A program made the translations under genes and the position numbers. A stretch of 40,616 bases of DNA from Nemertoderma westbladi (Eukaryota; Xenacoelomorpha; Nemertodermatida; Nemertodermatidae). This document shows positions 1 to 9,840 of the stretch, in pieces (the first letter of the stretch is position 1; each line of letters starts with the position of its first letter). Where the stretch lies: positions 1 through 40,616 of the forward strand of contig JAUCBJ010001111.1 of NCBI GenBank assembly GCA_032718475.1, in the 5' to 3' direction. The notes beneath the pieces are model-generated. The model was not told where the DNA came from, did not search any database, and saw only the letters and a program-made list of their open reading frames with translations.

Positions 1-1779
1 TTCAATGATGCTGACGACAGCAGGCAATCATCCCAGGCATGGAAATCGATCAATCTGCTTACTGGGCGGAAAAGCCAACCAACCACCAAGGTTAAGGCTG
101 AATCACCAGCCGATCGCCTCAATGGTTGGAAAGCCCACTTTGAAAAGCTCCTCAATAATGACAGGGTATTGCCTGATAACTTTATAGAAGTAAAAGTGTC
201 TGAGTCTGTACTCCCAGATATTCCCATTGGCGATATCTCCTTTGCAGAAGTGAAGGCTGCTGCAAAGAGCATTAAGACCAATCGTGCCAGTGGAGTAGAT
301 GGCGTTCCCCCTGAGGTCTTTAAAATACCTGAGTGTTTAAAGCTCATCTATCCCATCATAGTAGACATGTACCGTACAACAAGAGTCCCACAAGAAATGA
401 AAACAAATAAGTTGGTGCCAGTTCCCAAGAAGGGCAACCTAACACTCTATGGTTCTTTTCGGGGAATCTCATTGATCTCGATTGCTGCAAAACTATACAA
501 TAGAATTCTATTAAATCGCATCAGGGATCCCATTGAGAGACTGCTACGTGGAAATCAGAATGGGTTCCGTAAAGGTCGTGGGACCATGGAGCCCATTTTG
601 GCACTTAGAAGGATAATTGAAGAGTTATCAAAAAAGAAAGACAGGCATCTGGCTGTTATCTTTGTTGACTTCTTCAAGGCCTTTGATTCAGTCTCTCGCT
701 CACGTATGTTCAGCATACTTTCATTATATGGGATTCCTGATGAAATTATTGCAGCAATCAGATCAGTATACGATGGTTCGACAACATTTGTGTCTACTGT
801 TGACGGTGACACAGAACCATTTGAAGTGTTATGGGGCGTCCTCCAAGGAGACACACTTGCACCATTCTTGTTCATTATTGTGGTTGACTATGTTCTACGC
901 ATGTCCTTAGATCATCATAATGATGATGGGGTGATGATAACTCCACCTACTGGCTCCAGAAGTCGAGGAAATCCTGCCAAGTACCTAACTGATCTAGACT
1001 TTGCTGATGACTTAGGAGTACTCTCAGAATCATTAGAGGGAGCCCAGCGGCTCCTCAGCTCATTAGAACATGCTGCTTCTAGTGTTGGTCTTTTTATTAA
1101 CTCCAGAAAGACCAAAATTCTCACAGTTAACTTTGAAAGTCCTCAGCAAGTCTCTGATCGGATGAGCATAAGCTCAAAGGATGGTATGCTTGAGCATGTG
1201 GACGACTTCTGTTACCTGGGATCATGGATCCGGAAGTCAGGTGAGGACCTTCGAATACGTAAGGGAAAGGCATGGGCAGCCTTGAATAGGCTTTCCAGGA
1301 TTTGGAAGTCACCTAGAATTAATCGGAAACTTAAGGTCCGATTATTTAGAGCAGCAGTAGTTCCAGTACTCCTCTACGGGAGTCCATGCTGGGCTCTAAC
1401 TGCTGAGGACACCAAATCTCTGGATGGCACATTCACAAGAATGCTACGCCGGGTACATTGTGTCAAGTACAATGCACACATCTCCAACCAGACACTATAT
1501 AACATTGGAGGTGTCTCATTGGTTCCCCCAAGCTTGACACTAGAACAAAATCGCCTCCGCTTTGCAGGACATTGCTTTCGCCGTGAGGACCAGCCAGTGC
1601 ATAATCTTGTACTTTGGCAGCCTCATGGAGTGAATAAGCATGGTGGACAGCCCATGACTTTCTTGAGACGCATCTTAAAGGACACTGGCCTTAAAGATGC
1701 GGATGATCTAGCAAATGTCATGGGTGATAGGGAGTTGTGGCGGTGCAATTTTGTTGATAAGCCGGCACAGCATTCTTAA
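1..1779 (+). CDS. LINE-X ORF2-like protein: reverse transcriptase and C-terminal region (5' partial)
   Basis: The frame is open from base 1; the first in-frame ATG (169) is internal, so the protein starts outside the window. Visible in order: a linker ending in a WKAHFEKLL-type motif (about 130-155) that precedes RT in this LINE group; RT blocks with RASGVDGVP near 283-309, a KGRGT finger motif near 565-585, catalytic FVDFFKAFDS with Asp at 667-669, a QGDTLAP block near 844-864, and the catalytic FADD at 1000-1011; then a thumb and C-terminal region with LLYGSPCWAL and LRFAGHCFRR motifs. No endonuclease domain is in view; it would lie upstream. No stop or frameshift is seen across 593 codons, so this copy may be young. 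The clade (RTE- or CR1-like) is not settled. Confidence 0.9.
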   Translation, partial: FNDADDSRQSSQAWKSINLLTGRKSQPTTKVKAESPADRLNGWKAHFEKLLNNDRVLPDNFIEVKVSESVLPDIPIGDISFAEVKAAAKSIKTNRASGVDGVPPEVFKIPECLKLIYPIIVDMYRTTRVPQEMKTNKLVPVPKKGNLTLYGSFRGISLISIAAKLYNRILLNRIRDPIERLLRGNQNGFRKGRGTMEPILALRRIIEELSKKKDRHLAVIFVDFFKAFDSVSRSRMFSILSLYGIPDEIIAAIRSVYDGSTTFVSTVDGDTEPFEVLWGVLQGDTLAPFLFIIVVDYVLRMSLDHHNDDGVMITPPTGSRSRGNPAKYLTDLDFADDLGVLSESLEGAQRLLSSLEHAASSVGLFINSRKTKILTVNFESPQQVSDRMSISSKDGMLEHVDDFCYLGSWIRKSGEDLRIRKGKAWAALNRLSRIWKSPRINRKLKVRLFRAAVVPVLLYGSPCWALTAEDTKSLDGTFTRMLRRVHCVKYNAHISNQTLYNIGGVSLVPPSLTLEQNRLRFAGHCFRREDQPVHNLVLWQPHGVNKHGGQPMTFLRRILKDTGLKDADDLANVMGDRELWRCNFVDKPAQHS

Positions 1780-1815
1780 AAATGCAGCTGCAATGCAGCA
1801 TGCCGATGCTAGTAG
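1..1815 (+). mobile_element. LINE-X copy 1 (non-LTR retrotransposon), 5' end outside window
   Basis: Longest intact copy of a non-LTR retrotransposon family that recurs at 8170-9840, 15538-16224 (minus), 21432-21797 and 29083-29903, plus three decayed fossils. After the ORF stop only about 36 nt of 3' UTR follow: a short palindrome-rich stretch (TGCAGCTGCA, then GCATGC) and a tail of two to three GTA/TAG units instead of poly(A). The other complete 3' ends (copies 2-4) end the same way, so the 3' boundary is well supported. The end abuts a gag-like ORF on the other strand, which it interrupts. Confidence 0.9.
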
Positions 1816-2937
1816 TAGTGTTCTGTCGAAATTTTTCCACTTCCGTTTAATATATTCCGTTTTTCCAGCATTTACAGATTTTGTATGAAATGTAAGACAT
1901 TTGTTTGTAAAAGATTCAGCACTTTCATTTAAACTTTTTGAAGCCGCACGTGCCGATTCTAAAGAAGTAATGAATTTTCTGGAATCATTAAAATCGAGTG
2001 GAGGGTCTTTTGAAATTAATTTTTGATTGTCTTCCTCATCAGAAATGGCCAATATCAACAAGGCTGTGTGTAATCTGTCAGTTGTTACTTTCTCTGTGTT
2101 AGCGTATTCACCCAACTCCTGAATTTCATTGCAGAGGGATGTGTATGATTGGCCATGTTTTTGTCGAATGGATAGTAAAGCACGCCAATCTAAGTTGCAG
2201 TTTCGGAGGGAACGGAGATAATGAAGAATATTGTTGTGAATTTCTTCAACTTCTTCATTTGTGTCTGCTGGGATATTTAATGTTCTGTTAATGATTCTTA
2301 AAAAACCTGGGGAGCAACAATCCCAAAATGCAGCAACTTGAGTTTCTCGGGAACGCAAATTGAATTCCATTAAACTGTGGTAATTACGCCATAATGGACG
2401 CCATTCTCTAAACTTTCTAAAATCAGTATCAGATTCTAGAATTGGTGGACGGCGAGGTGTTAATTTCGGAAAATCAGCTTGACTTCTTCTAGTACCGGTA
2501 CTGCCTCCACCAACTGGGTGTGTAAATTGAACAGGAGTAGCAGCTGCAGCAGCAATTGCAATATCCCGTTGTTGTCGTGTTTTATCAGCTGCCTCAAAGG
2601 CTGATAATTTCTCTTGTGCTTGTAAAAGTTGTTCCTCGATGCTGTCAATGTCTTTATCTTCGTCACCATTGGATGCTTCAGGATGGCAAATTATAGTCAT
2701 CTCACAGTCACGGAACCTTTGGAATTTCTTATCCCAATCATTCATTCGAGTAAATATTGAGGAGGGATATCCACGTTCATCTATTGCCAACATTTCGTAT
2801 TCATGTATTGCTGACAATGCTGCATTTCGAGCTTTTGTGACAGCTGCTTTGAATCCTCGTTTAGATGCTTTTAAAGATTTTAAATCTGTATTTTTTAAAT
2901 CCATGCTTGTAGATGTAGGCCTACTGGCAACTGGCAA
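1816..2937 (-). CDS. Retroviral-like Gag fragment of an LTR retrotransposon, 3'-truncated
   Basis: A minus-strand ORF of about 370 residues before it runs into the antisense of LINE-X. The N-terminal half is helical and charged with a QEKLSAFEAADK-type coiled coil. The middle has FPKLTPRRPPILES followed by a capsid-like core: W-x-F/W spacing (FREWRPLWRNYHSL), a QVAAFWDC block, an LRSLRN segment and an HGQSYTSLCNEIQEL block. This layout is typical of Ty3/gypsy-like Gag proteins. The last in-frame residues are antisense LINE-X, so the native C-terminus (zinc knuckle, protease) is absent. Start could be 2937 or the internal ATG near 2904. Superfamily is inferred from the pattern only. Confidence 0.65.
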
Positions 2938-3704
2938 TCAATTATACATGTACAATTACTGAATTAGGGGAAATCAATATTTATAAATTCAATAATCCGC
3001 GTTGTACTACCGGTCTAGGTTGTACTGGTATTGGTATAGAGATATATTAGTGCAGTAGAACCGGCACGGCCATCCGATCGAGCCCTAGTACAGTGGCCTA
3101 TTCCTGTATTCTGCTATTCGTAGCCAATCTGTCAATTGCAGTAAATGGGTAGGCCTACCTGCCTACCTATCTCCTCAGTGGTCTTTTCTTTAGTATAAAT
3201 ATCTGACTGTCTGAAACAACCGATGTCAGAATAACAGAATAATGTAATAACTAGAAACTGCAAAACGGATCTGTTTTGCTGTTCAACTCTTGAGCCATAG
3301 TGATCCTGCTGGATACTGGCTGACTGGGCTAATCTGCTAATAACAGAATGAATTGGAAACAATGTGATTCGGTACCGGTATCGTCGCTTACCGCAGGGCT
3401 GCAGACCGCGCGTTATTTACCGCCTACCGTCAGACCATTAAGTTCAGAAGTTGTAATTAAGCAATTACAGTATAAGATGAAGCTAACTGTAGCCTGTAGC
3501 CGCTATTGTAGATTCATAAATCGCAGCGCCATGGTATGTTCTGCCACAGGCAGTCAACTGAACAATAAATAGCAATGTTCCAACAAGATATATTATATTG
3601 CAGTATGGACTAAATGATACCGGTAGTAGTAAAGTACCCCAGTAGGAATCGACTTAGGTCCTACTAAGGTTTGTAATGACCTCCACCATTATATTAATAT
3701 CTCC
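2938..3704. other. Non-coding flank, possibly leader/LTR of the gag element
   Basis: Contains several ACCGGTA and TAGGCCTAC words and small unconvincing ORFs on both strands. Being upstream of the minus-strand gag, it could hold that element's leader or LTR, but no second LTR copy is available for comparison and no primer-binding site was recognised. Its right edge, about 3705, is where similarity to the fossil LINE-X of the repeat units begins. Confidence 0.4.
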
Positions 3705-4198
3705 CACTTAGAATAAATCGAATCATAAGCTTCGTTCATTTAGAACAGCAGTATAACCTTTACGCCTATGTGGGAGTTCATGCTAGGTTCTAAATGGACA
3801 CCAAAGTTCTGGATAGCACATGAACAAGAATTATATGATAGGTTCATTGTGTGAAGAAGTACAATGCAAATATCTCCGATAAGATACTATATAAAATTAG
3901 AGGTATCGCATTGGTTCCCCCAAACTTTACAGGAAGTCGCTTTCACAAGGAAGACCAACCCAAAACACGATCTTGAATTGTGGTGGCCTGTAATGTGAAT
4001 TTGGAATTTGTGCCATTTGGAATCTGTAATCATGGTGGACACCCACCACTGACGCTTCTTAAGGGACACAGGTCTTGAAGATGCGGAAAATCTCGCTAAA
4101 GTCATATGAGATAGGGAGTTGTTGCCTTGTCCAATTTTATGGATACGCTGGAACAAGTATTTTCTTAATGCAGCTGCAATGCAGTATGTTGATATTAG
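3705..4198 (+). pseudogene. Decayed LINE-X fossil, unit 1 (3' part)
   Basis: Aligns by eye with the 3' part of LINE-X: an ATGCAAATATCTCCGA stretch matches the region encoding the NAHISNQTLYN segment, followed by matches to the GHCFRR and DANDLA-type regions, and it ends in a GCAGCTGCAATGCAG 3' end. Many frameshifts and stops. The same fossil sits in units 2 (12276-13044) and 3 (24006-24818), where more of its 5' side survives, so here it is cut on the left at about 3705. It lies in what would be the F-A intron of the host gene. Confidence 0.75.
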
Positions 4199-4324
4199 AT
4201 GGATAGAATAGATATATCACACTATTTGGGTTTCTGGTATTGGAAACAATTATTGCTGTTCTGGCAAATCAGAGCATCAAAGCAAGCAGATTATCACAAA
4301 GCAAAATATTTTTTATCATTATAG

Positions 4325-4525
4325 GCCAATGACTTCGTCTATCACACACAAACAAGATGACTCAAAACAACTTAAACTAGACCTGCAATCTGCTAAAAAT
4401 GATGCAAAGAAATCTGAAAATGGCAATAAGATCTTAACAAAGAGAAATAAGACTTTGGAAACTCATATTGACACACTGAAAGAAGATATTAATAGACTAA
4501 AACGGAAATCATTGCCTATGGAAAG
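4325..4525 (+). CDS. Host gene exon A, unit 1 (coiled-coil cassette, 67 codons)
   Basis: Acceptor ATTATAG at 4324, donor GAAAG|GTTTGC at 4525/4526; 201 nt, phase 2-2. Translation starts PMTSSITHKQ and is rich in K, D, E, L and N with heptad-like spacing (QLKLDLQSAKNDAKK, LETHIDTLKEDIN), ending LPMER. Copies at 13170 and 26818 have identical length and phase. Differences from copy 2 are few and mostly replacements (for example Gly/Asp and Arg/Ser). Closely related to exon E, which carries an extra block of about 14 residues. Function unknown; a structural coiled-coil role is an inference. Confidence 0.7.
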
Positions 4526-4768
4526 GTTTGCTGATAATACATTTTACTTACAATTATATGACCATATTTTGAGAGATTTTTCACAACCCACCCCTGACCT
4601 TGAAAACAGTTTCATAACTTCGAATTTAATGTTAGTTAGGGCTAGAAAGTACTAATGTAATCAAATAAAGTATAACATTTCTCAGATAATCTACATATAT
4701 ATCATTCAAACACTCATTAACTAAATTAAGCACTTCATAATATTCGAATATCATCATCATTAATTTAG

Positions 4769-4879
4769 GGTCGCCCCCGAATCACACACTGATGACCATC
4801 CTGATCAAGATCAAATTGCACTTCCTGGTGTGAGTTATGATGGTGAGAAGGAAACAGCAATACCCCATACCATAGAAAG
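4769..4879 (+). CDS. Host gene exon B, unit 1 (37 codons)
   Basis: Acceptor TTTAG at 4768, donor GAAAG|GTTGGC; 111 nt, phase 2-2. Encodes an acidic, His-rich, non-heptad peptide opening VAPESHTDDH and ending IPHTIER. It keeps the V/A-P-S...H...D-type opening and the Glu-Arg end shared with the longer exons but lacks the helical middle, so it looks like an internally shortened paralogue or hinge. The three copies (also 13616 and 27264) read identically by eye. Follows exon A by a 243-nt intron in each unit. Confidence 0.65.
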
Positions 4880-5449
4880 GTTGGCATCAATAATTTACAA
4901 CTGAAATTGGTAACAAATATATTAAAAAAATTCCATTGTATAAGTCTGTCTCAGTATCCTCTTACAAACCATTTGAGTTAGGGATATCCGAAAAATGTCA
5001 TCACAACTGTGGCAACTCCTATCATCCTATGATACCTATTACATGATTCATCACTGCGTTTCAAATCTCCAACTCATGTACATTCTTTATGATGTGCCAC
5101 ATTGTTATTTCCCTCCTTATCCACTTGGATAATTCCTTTGATGGGGCAAGCATTTGAGTAAGCTCCAATTAGGAAACAAGTAGCTTGCGATTGCTACAGC
5201 TAATTAACATCGAGCACAAGTCTACACAGTGCAGTGCTACTGCAGAATGCCTGCGGATTAGAAGATGAAAGTAAGTGACATCCACCCTTCAATCAACAAC
5301 CACTGCATTATATGTGGCCAAGCCGATCCCCATCACTTCAACTGCCATGCTTGCCTTTACAACTACTTGTTTCTCAATTATTGAGCGCAGTAGCTTTCTC
5401 TAATCAGGTGGTCCCTAATGCGGTTCTAATTAATTTCTATTCATATTTC
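4880..5449 (+). repeat. Unit intron segment S, full-length form (unit 1)
   Basis: Intron sequence after exon B, matching 27375-27950 of unit 3 almost throughout. A shortened form, lacking about 200 bp in the middle, follows at 5513-5852 and occurs in unit 2 at 19487-19826. No convincing exon is seen in it; small ORFs are interrupted differently between copies. It ends abruptly at 5449/5450, where LINE-Y sequence starts. Confidence 0.7.
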
Positions 5450-5512
5450 CATGACTGTCTGATTACTGACTGTCTGAGCGTAAAATAACTTTATCGATAG
5501 AATCTGTTATCG
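5450..5512 (-). mobile_element. 63-bp LINE-Y 5' end remnant (recombination scar)
   Basis: Matches 19424-19486, the extreme 5' end of LINE-Y (ORF1 start codon plus 5' UTR), base for base by eye. It joins intron segment S on the left to the same ATTTACAACTG flank that follows LINE-Y in unit 2 on the right. The rest of LINE-Y is absent here. Confidence 0.85.
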
Positions 5513-5852
5513 ATTTACAACTGAAATTGGTAACAAATATATTAAAAAAATTCCATTGTATAAGTCTGTCTTAGTATCCTCTTACAAACCATTTGAGTTA
5601 GGGATATCCGAACAATGTCATCACAACTGTGGCAACTCCTATCATCCTATGATACCTATTACATGATTCATCACTGCGTTTCAAATCTCCAACTCATGTA
5701 CATTCTCTATGATGTGCCATATTGTTTTTTCCCTCCTTATCCACTTGAACAATTCCTTTGATGTGGCAAGCATTTGAGTAATGCGGTTCTAATTAATTTC
5801 TATTCATATTTCCAGCTCCCAGAATGTATTAAATTAAAATATATTTCCCATC
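5513..5852 (+). repeat. Second, shortened copy of intron segment S (unit 1)
   Basis: Repeats 4890-5449 with an internal deletion of about 200 bp near GCATTTGAGTA. It carries the same small variants as 19487-19826 in unit 2, so it came from a unit-2-type chromosome and not from simple local duplication. Confidence 0.8.
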
Positions 5853-7152
5853 CTTAATCTACCCATAGCTCATTAACTATTGCACCATTCACTTAATCTA
5901 CCCATAGCTCATTAACTTTTGCACCATTCACTTAATCTACCCATAGCTCATTAACTATTGCTCCATTCACTTAATCTACCCATAGCTCATTAACTATTAT
6001 TGCACCATTCACTTAATCTACCCATAGCTCATTAACTATTGCACCATTCACTTAATCTACCCAAACCTCTTTAACTATTGCTCCATTCACTTAATCTACC
6101 CATAGCTCATTAACTATTGCTCCATTCACTTAATCTACTCATAGATCATTAACTATTGCACCATTCACTTAATCTACTCATAGCTCATTAACTATTGCAC
6201 CATTCACTTAATCTACCCATAGCTCATTAACTATTGCTCCATTCACTTAATATACCCATAGCTCATTAACTATTGCACCATTCACTTAATCTACTCATAG
6301 CTCATTAACTATTGCTCCATTCACTTAATCTACTCATAGATCATTAACTATTGCACCATTCACTTAATCTACCCATAGCTCTTTAACTATTGCTCCATTC
6401 ACTTAATCTACCCATAGCTCATTAACTATTATTGCACCATTCACTTAATCTACTCATAGATCATTAACTATTGCACCATTCACTTAATCTACCCATAGCT
6501 CTTTAACTATTGCTCCATTCACTTAATCTACCCATAGCTCATTAACTATTATTGCACCATTCACTTAATCTACTCATAGATCATTAACTATTGCTCCATT
6601 CACTTAATCTACTCATAGATCATTAACTATTGCACCATTCACTTAATCTACTCATAGATCATTAACTATTGCACCATTCACTTAATCTACCCATAGCTCT
6701 TTAACTATTGCTCCATTCACTTAATCTACTCATAGCTCATTAACTATTGCTCCATTCACTTAATCTACCCATAGCTCTTTAACTATTGCTCCATTCACTT
6801 AATCTACCCATAGCCCATTAACTATTAATGCACCATTCACTTAATCTACTCATAGATCATTAACTATTGCACCATTCACTTAATCTACCCATAGCTATTT
6901 AACTATTGCTCCATTCAATTAATCTACCCATAGCTCATTAACTATTGCTCCATTCACTTAATCTACTCATAGATCATTAACTATTGCACCATTCACTTAA
7001 TCTACTCATAGATCATTAACTATTGCACCATTCACTTAATCTACCCAAACCTCTTTAACTATTGCTCCATTCACTTAATCTACTCATAGCTCATTAACTA
7101 TTGCTCCATTCACTTAATCTACTCATAGCTTATTAACTATTGCTCCATTCAC
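5853..7152 (+). repeat. 39-bp minisatellite, about 33 copies, upstream of exon C1
   Basis: Unit reads CTTAATCTACCCATAGCTCA then TTAACTATTGCACCATTCA. Variants include ACTCAT/ACCCAT, AGATCA/AGCTCT, GCTCC/GCACC and a 3-bp ATT insertion. A 120-bp higher-order repeat of three units (with the insertion) recurs at 6331, 6451 and 6571. The array ends about 33 bp before exon C1. Confidence 0.95.
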
Positions 7153-7185
7153 TATCACCAGCTAACATGATTGCTCATAATTTAG

Positions 7186-7392
7186 GGTTTCATCATCAAA
7201 TATCACTTACGAACAATCCGACCATAGAGAGTGCCAACTCGAACTTCAGTTCTCAAAGGATGAAGTCGAAGTTTTAGAGGAGGAAATAAGAGATTTAGTT
7301 AATAAGAATGAAAAACAAGAATCGGAACTGGAAAAACTACAACAACAATTTGATAACATGACTTCAGATTTAAGATCAAAAGAAATTGAAAG
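7186..7392 (+). CDS. Host gene exon C, unit 1 (coiled-coil cassette, 69 codons)
   Basis: Acceptor AATTTAG at 7185, donor GAAAG|GTTTGC at 7392/7393; 207 nt, phase 2-2. Opens VSSSNITYEQSD and continues as an acidic heptad-like helix (LQFSKDEVEVLEEEIRDL, QESELEKLQQQFD), ending KEIER. A GCTAAC branch-like motif lies about 25 nt upstream. Copies at 20562 and 28094 keep length and phase; replacements include Glu/Val/Gly at one heptad position and Met/Val. The minisatellite sits immediately upstream in all three units. Confidence 0.7.
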
Positions 7393-7915
7393 GTTTGCTG
7401 AATATCTTTTACTTTTCTAGTTATATGCAGATACTAACTAACAAGCTAATAATAATACTAACTTATGTACTTAGCCTATAAACTTATATACAATATTATA
7501 GTAAAATAAACATTATCATTCGAGTTTAAGACTCCTGGAGCAGTTCCTATAATAAATATTTCATATTTCTATGAAACTCCAAGTCAGAAACAATAGTCAC
7601 AATAAAGCCTCTCTTGTCTTTATTGCCTCGCTATTTACAATAACACACACTAACATTAATAACATTGGAGGCACTTTCCATTGACTTTTGAAAACTTTAG
7701 AAAATCTTATAAATATATTTGTGTCTGCATCATTTGTGGTCATTGTAGATTGTTTCTGTATTTTTCACAAATTTTGGATAAAAAATGCTATATAATTATC
7801 CGCAGTACTCATACTCATGGTAGTTAATTCTCGTCGTGGTTTACATAAGTGAAAATCAGGAAGTTTCTCAAAAAAGTATCCTTGACAAGTTCAAAATCAG
7901 ATTTATCAGCAACAG
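7393..7915 (+). other. C-D intron, left part (unit 1)
   Basis: AT-rich intron sequence, matched at 20769-21293 and 28301-28826. No exon-like block seen. It ends in AGCAACAG (7908-7915), the left target duplication of the foldback element. Confidence 0.6.
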
Positions 7916-8169
7916 AATAAATAGTTCGTTTCGTTATGTATAATATAAAAGGATATGTATCAAATTATAAATAATATTTCAAAGGCTAAGTGCCAATATT
8001 GTCAATAATATGGATACCTAAGACTGTAAGATGTGTGATAACTCTGTATTTACCTATAGATTAAGATTCAATTAAACTATATCAGTATAATAATAATAAT
8101 AGGCCTACAACAGTACCGGTAACGACAAACAAAGCAGTAACAACATACCTAAGAGGACAGTACAATGTA

Positions 8170-9840
8170 TCATATGGTCAGGTCAGGTCAGGTATGTCAT
8201 TGATCAAGAAAACTTGCCACCTCCATGCAGCATAAAGGAGGTTCCACCTGTAGCTGCATAGACCCTCTTACTAGGGCAAATCTGGTCCTGTAACTAGGAC
8301 CCCCATCGTTCTGGGATAAGGACGCCATTGGTCCTGGATTAAGGACCCATATACTTGGCTGCAGGGGTATATGGCTTGGCCAGGCAGATGGTGATCTACC
8401 AATGGCTGGTCAGGAGTAGAGTGTTCTCATGTCCACTCTGAGTACACTTCACTGCGACCTGCACCTGGCAGCAGGGGTACACGGCATGACCCAGCAGATG
8501 AGCTGCACAGCCAATGGTGGGTCATGTGCGCCAGAGTACATATGGGTGATGGGCCTCATACATGACTCCACTGCGACACCCACCCTGTGGAACGGCAAAC
8601 CAGTAGGACCATGGAAGCCATTTTGGCACTTAGAAGGATAATTGAAGAGTTATCAAAAAAGAAAGACAGGCATCTGGCTGTTATCTTTGTTGACTTCTTC
8701 AAGGCCTTTGATTCAGTCTCCCGCTCACGTATGTTTAGCATACTTTCATTATATGGGATTCCTGATGATATTATTGCAGCAATCAGAACAGTAAACGATG
8801 GTTCGACAACATTTGTGTCTACTGTTGACGGTGACACAGAACCATTTGAAGTGTTATGGGGCTTCCCCCAGGGAGACACACTTGCACCATTCTTGTTCAT
8901 TATTGTGGTTGACTATGTTCTACGCATGTCCTTAGATCATCATAATGATGATGGGGTGATGATAACTCCACCTACTGGCTCCAGAAGTCGAGGAAATCCT
9001 GCCAAGTACCTAACTGATCTAGACTTTGCTGATGACTTAGGAGTACTCTCAGAATCATTAGAGGGAGCCCAACGGCTCCTCAGCTCATTAGAACATGCTG
9101 CTTCTAGTGTTGGTCTTTTTATTAACTCCAGAAAGACCAAAATTCTGACAGTTAACTTTGAAAGTCCTCAGCAAGTCTCTGATCGGATGAGCATAAGCTC
9201 AAAGGATGGTATGCTTGAGCATGTGGACGACTTCTGTTACCTGGGATCATGGATCCAGGAAGTCAGGTGAGGACCTTCGAATACGTAAGGGAAAGGCATG
9301 GGCAGACTTGAATAGGCTTTCCAGGATTTGGAAGTCACCGAGAATTAATCAGAAACTTAAGGTCCGATTATTTAGAGCAGCAGTAGTTCCAGTACTCCTC
9401 TACGGGAGTCCATGCTGGGCTCTAACTGCTGAGGACACCAAATCTCTGGATGGCACATTCACAAGAATGCTACGCCGGGTTCATTGTGTCAAGTACAATG
9501 CACACATCTCCAACCAGACACTATATAACATTGGAGGTGTCTCATTGGTTCCCCCAAGCTTGACACTAGAACAAAATCGCCTCCGCTTTGCAGGACATTG
9601 CTTTCGCCGTGAGGACCAGCCAGTGCATAATCTTGTACTTTGGCAGCCTCATGGAGTGAATAAGCATGGTGGACAGCCCATGACTTTCTTGAGACGCATC
9701 TTAAAGGACACTGGCCTTAAAGATGCGGATGATCTAGCAAATGTCATGGGTGATAGGGAGTTGTGGCGGTGCAATTTTGTTGACAAGCCGGCACAGCATT
9801 CTTAAAAATGCAGCTGCAATGCAGCATGCCGATCCTAGTA
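8170..9840 (+). mobile_element. LINE-X copy 2, internally deleted
   Basis: Bounded by the 11-bp duplication AGTACAATGTA (8159-8169 and 9840-9850), inserted in the left arm of the foldback element. Bases 8170-8605 are a GC-richer leader opening with GGTCAGGTCAGGTCAGG, presumably the LINE-X 5' UTR. It joins directly to the RT coding region at the ACCATGGA site, equivalent to base 582 of copy 1. Endonuclease and N-terminal RT are missing. The 3' tail is CCTAGTAGTA. Confidence 0.8.
8587..9805 (+). pseudogene. LINE-X RT fragment, one frameshift
   Basis: Open frame 8587-9270 holds RT from the LALRRIIEEL region through FVDFFKAFDS, QGDTLAP and FADD to LGSW. A single extra A near 9257 (ATCCAGG versus ATCCGG in copy 1) shifts the frame; the C-terminal region continues in 9206-9805 to the same stop as copy 1. 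The N-terminal RT fingers are absent because of the internal deletion, so it cannot encode a full RT even without the frameshift. Confidence 0.85.

Noticed and set aside
555-875. Antisense ORFs inside LINE-X (also 8556-8900 and 29472-29816)
   Set aside because: Mirror frames of a conserved RT region; they recur only because the sense strand is conserved.
3132-3572. Short ORFs on both strands at the left flank
   Set aside because: Overlapping, motif-free and without second copies; not supported as genes.
5210-5275. Possible micro-exon ending at a strong GTAAGT in segment S (also near 27761)
   Set aside because: Any exon between the upstream AG sites and this donor is not a multiple of 3 or holds a TAG, and the copies differ by an indel within it.
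5853-7152. CRISPR-like or centromeric satellite
   Set aside because: Units are contiguous with no spacers, short, and tied to one intron position in each gene unit, which is a minisatellite.
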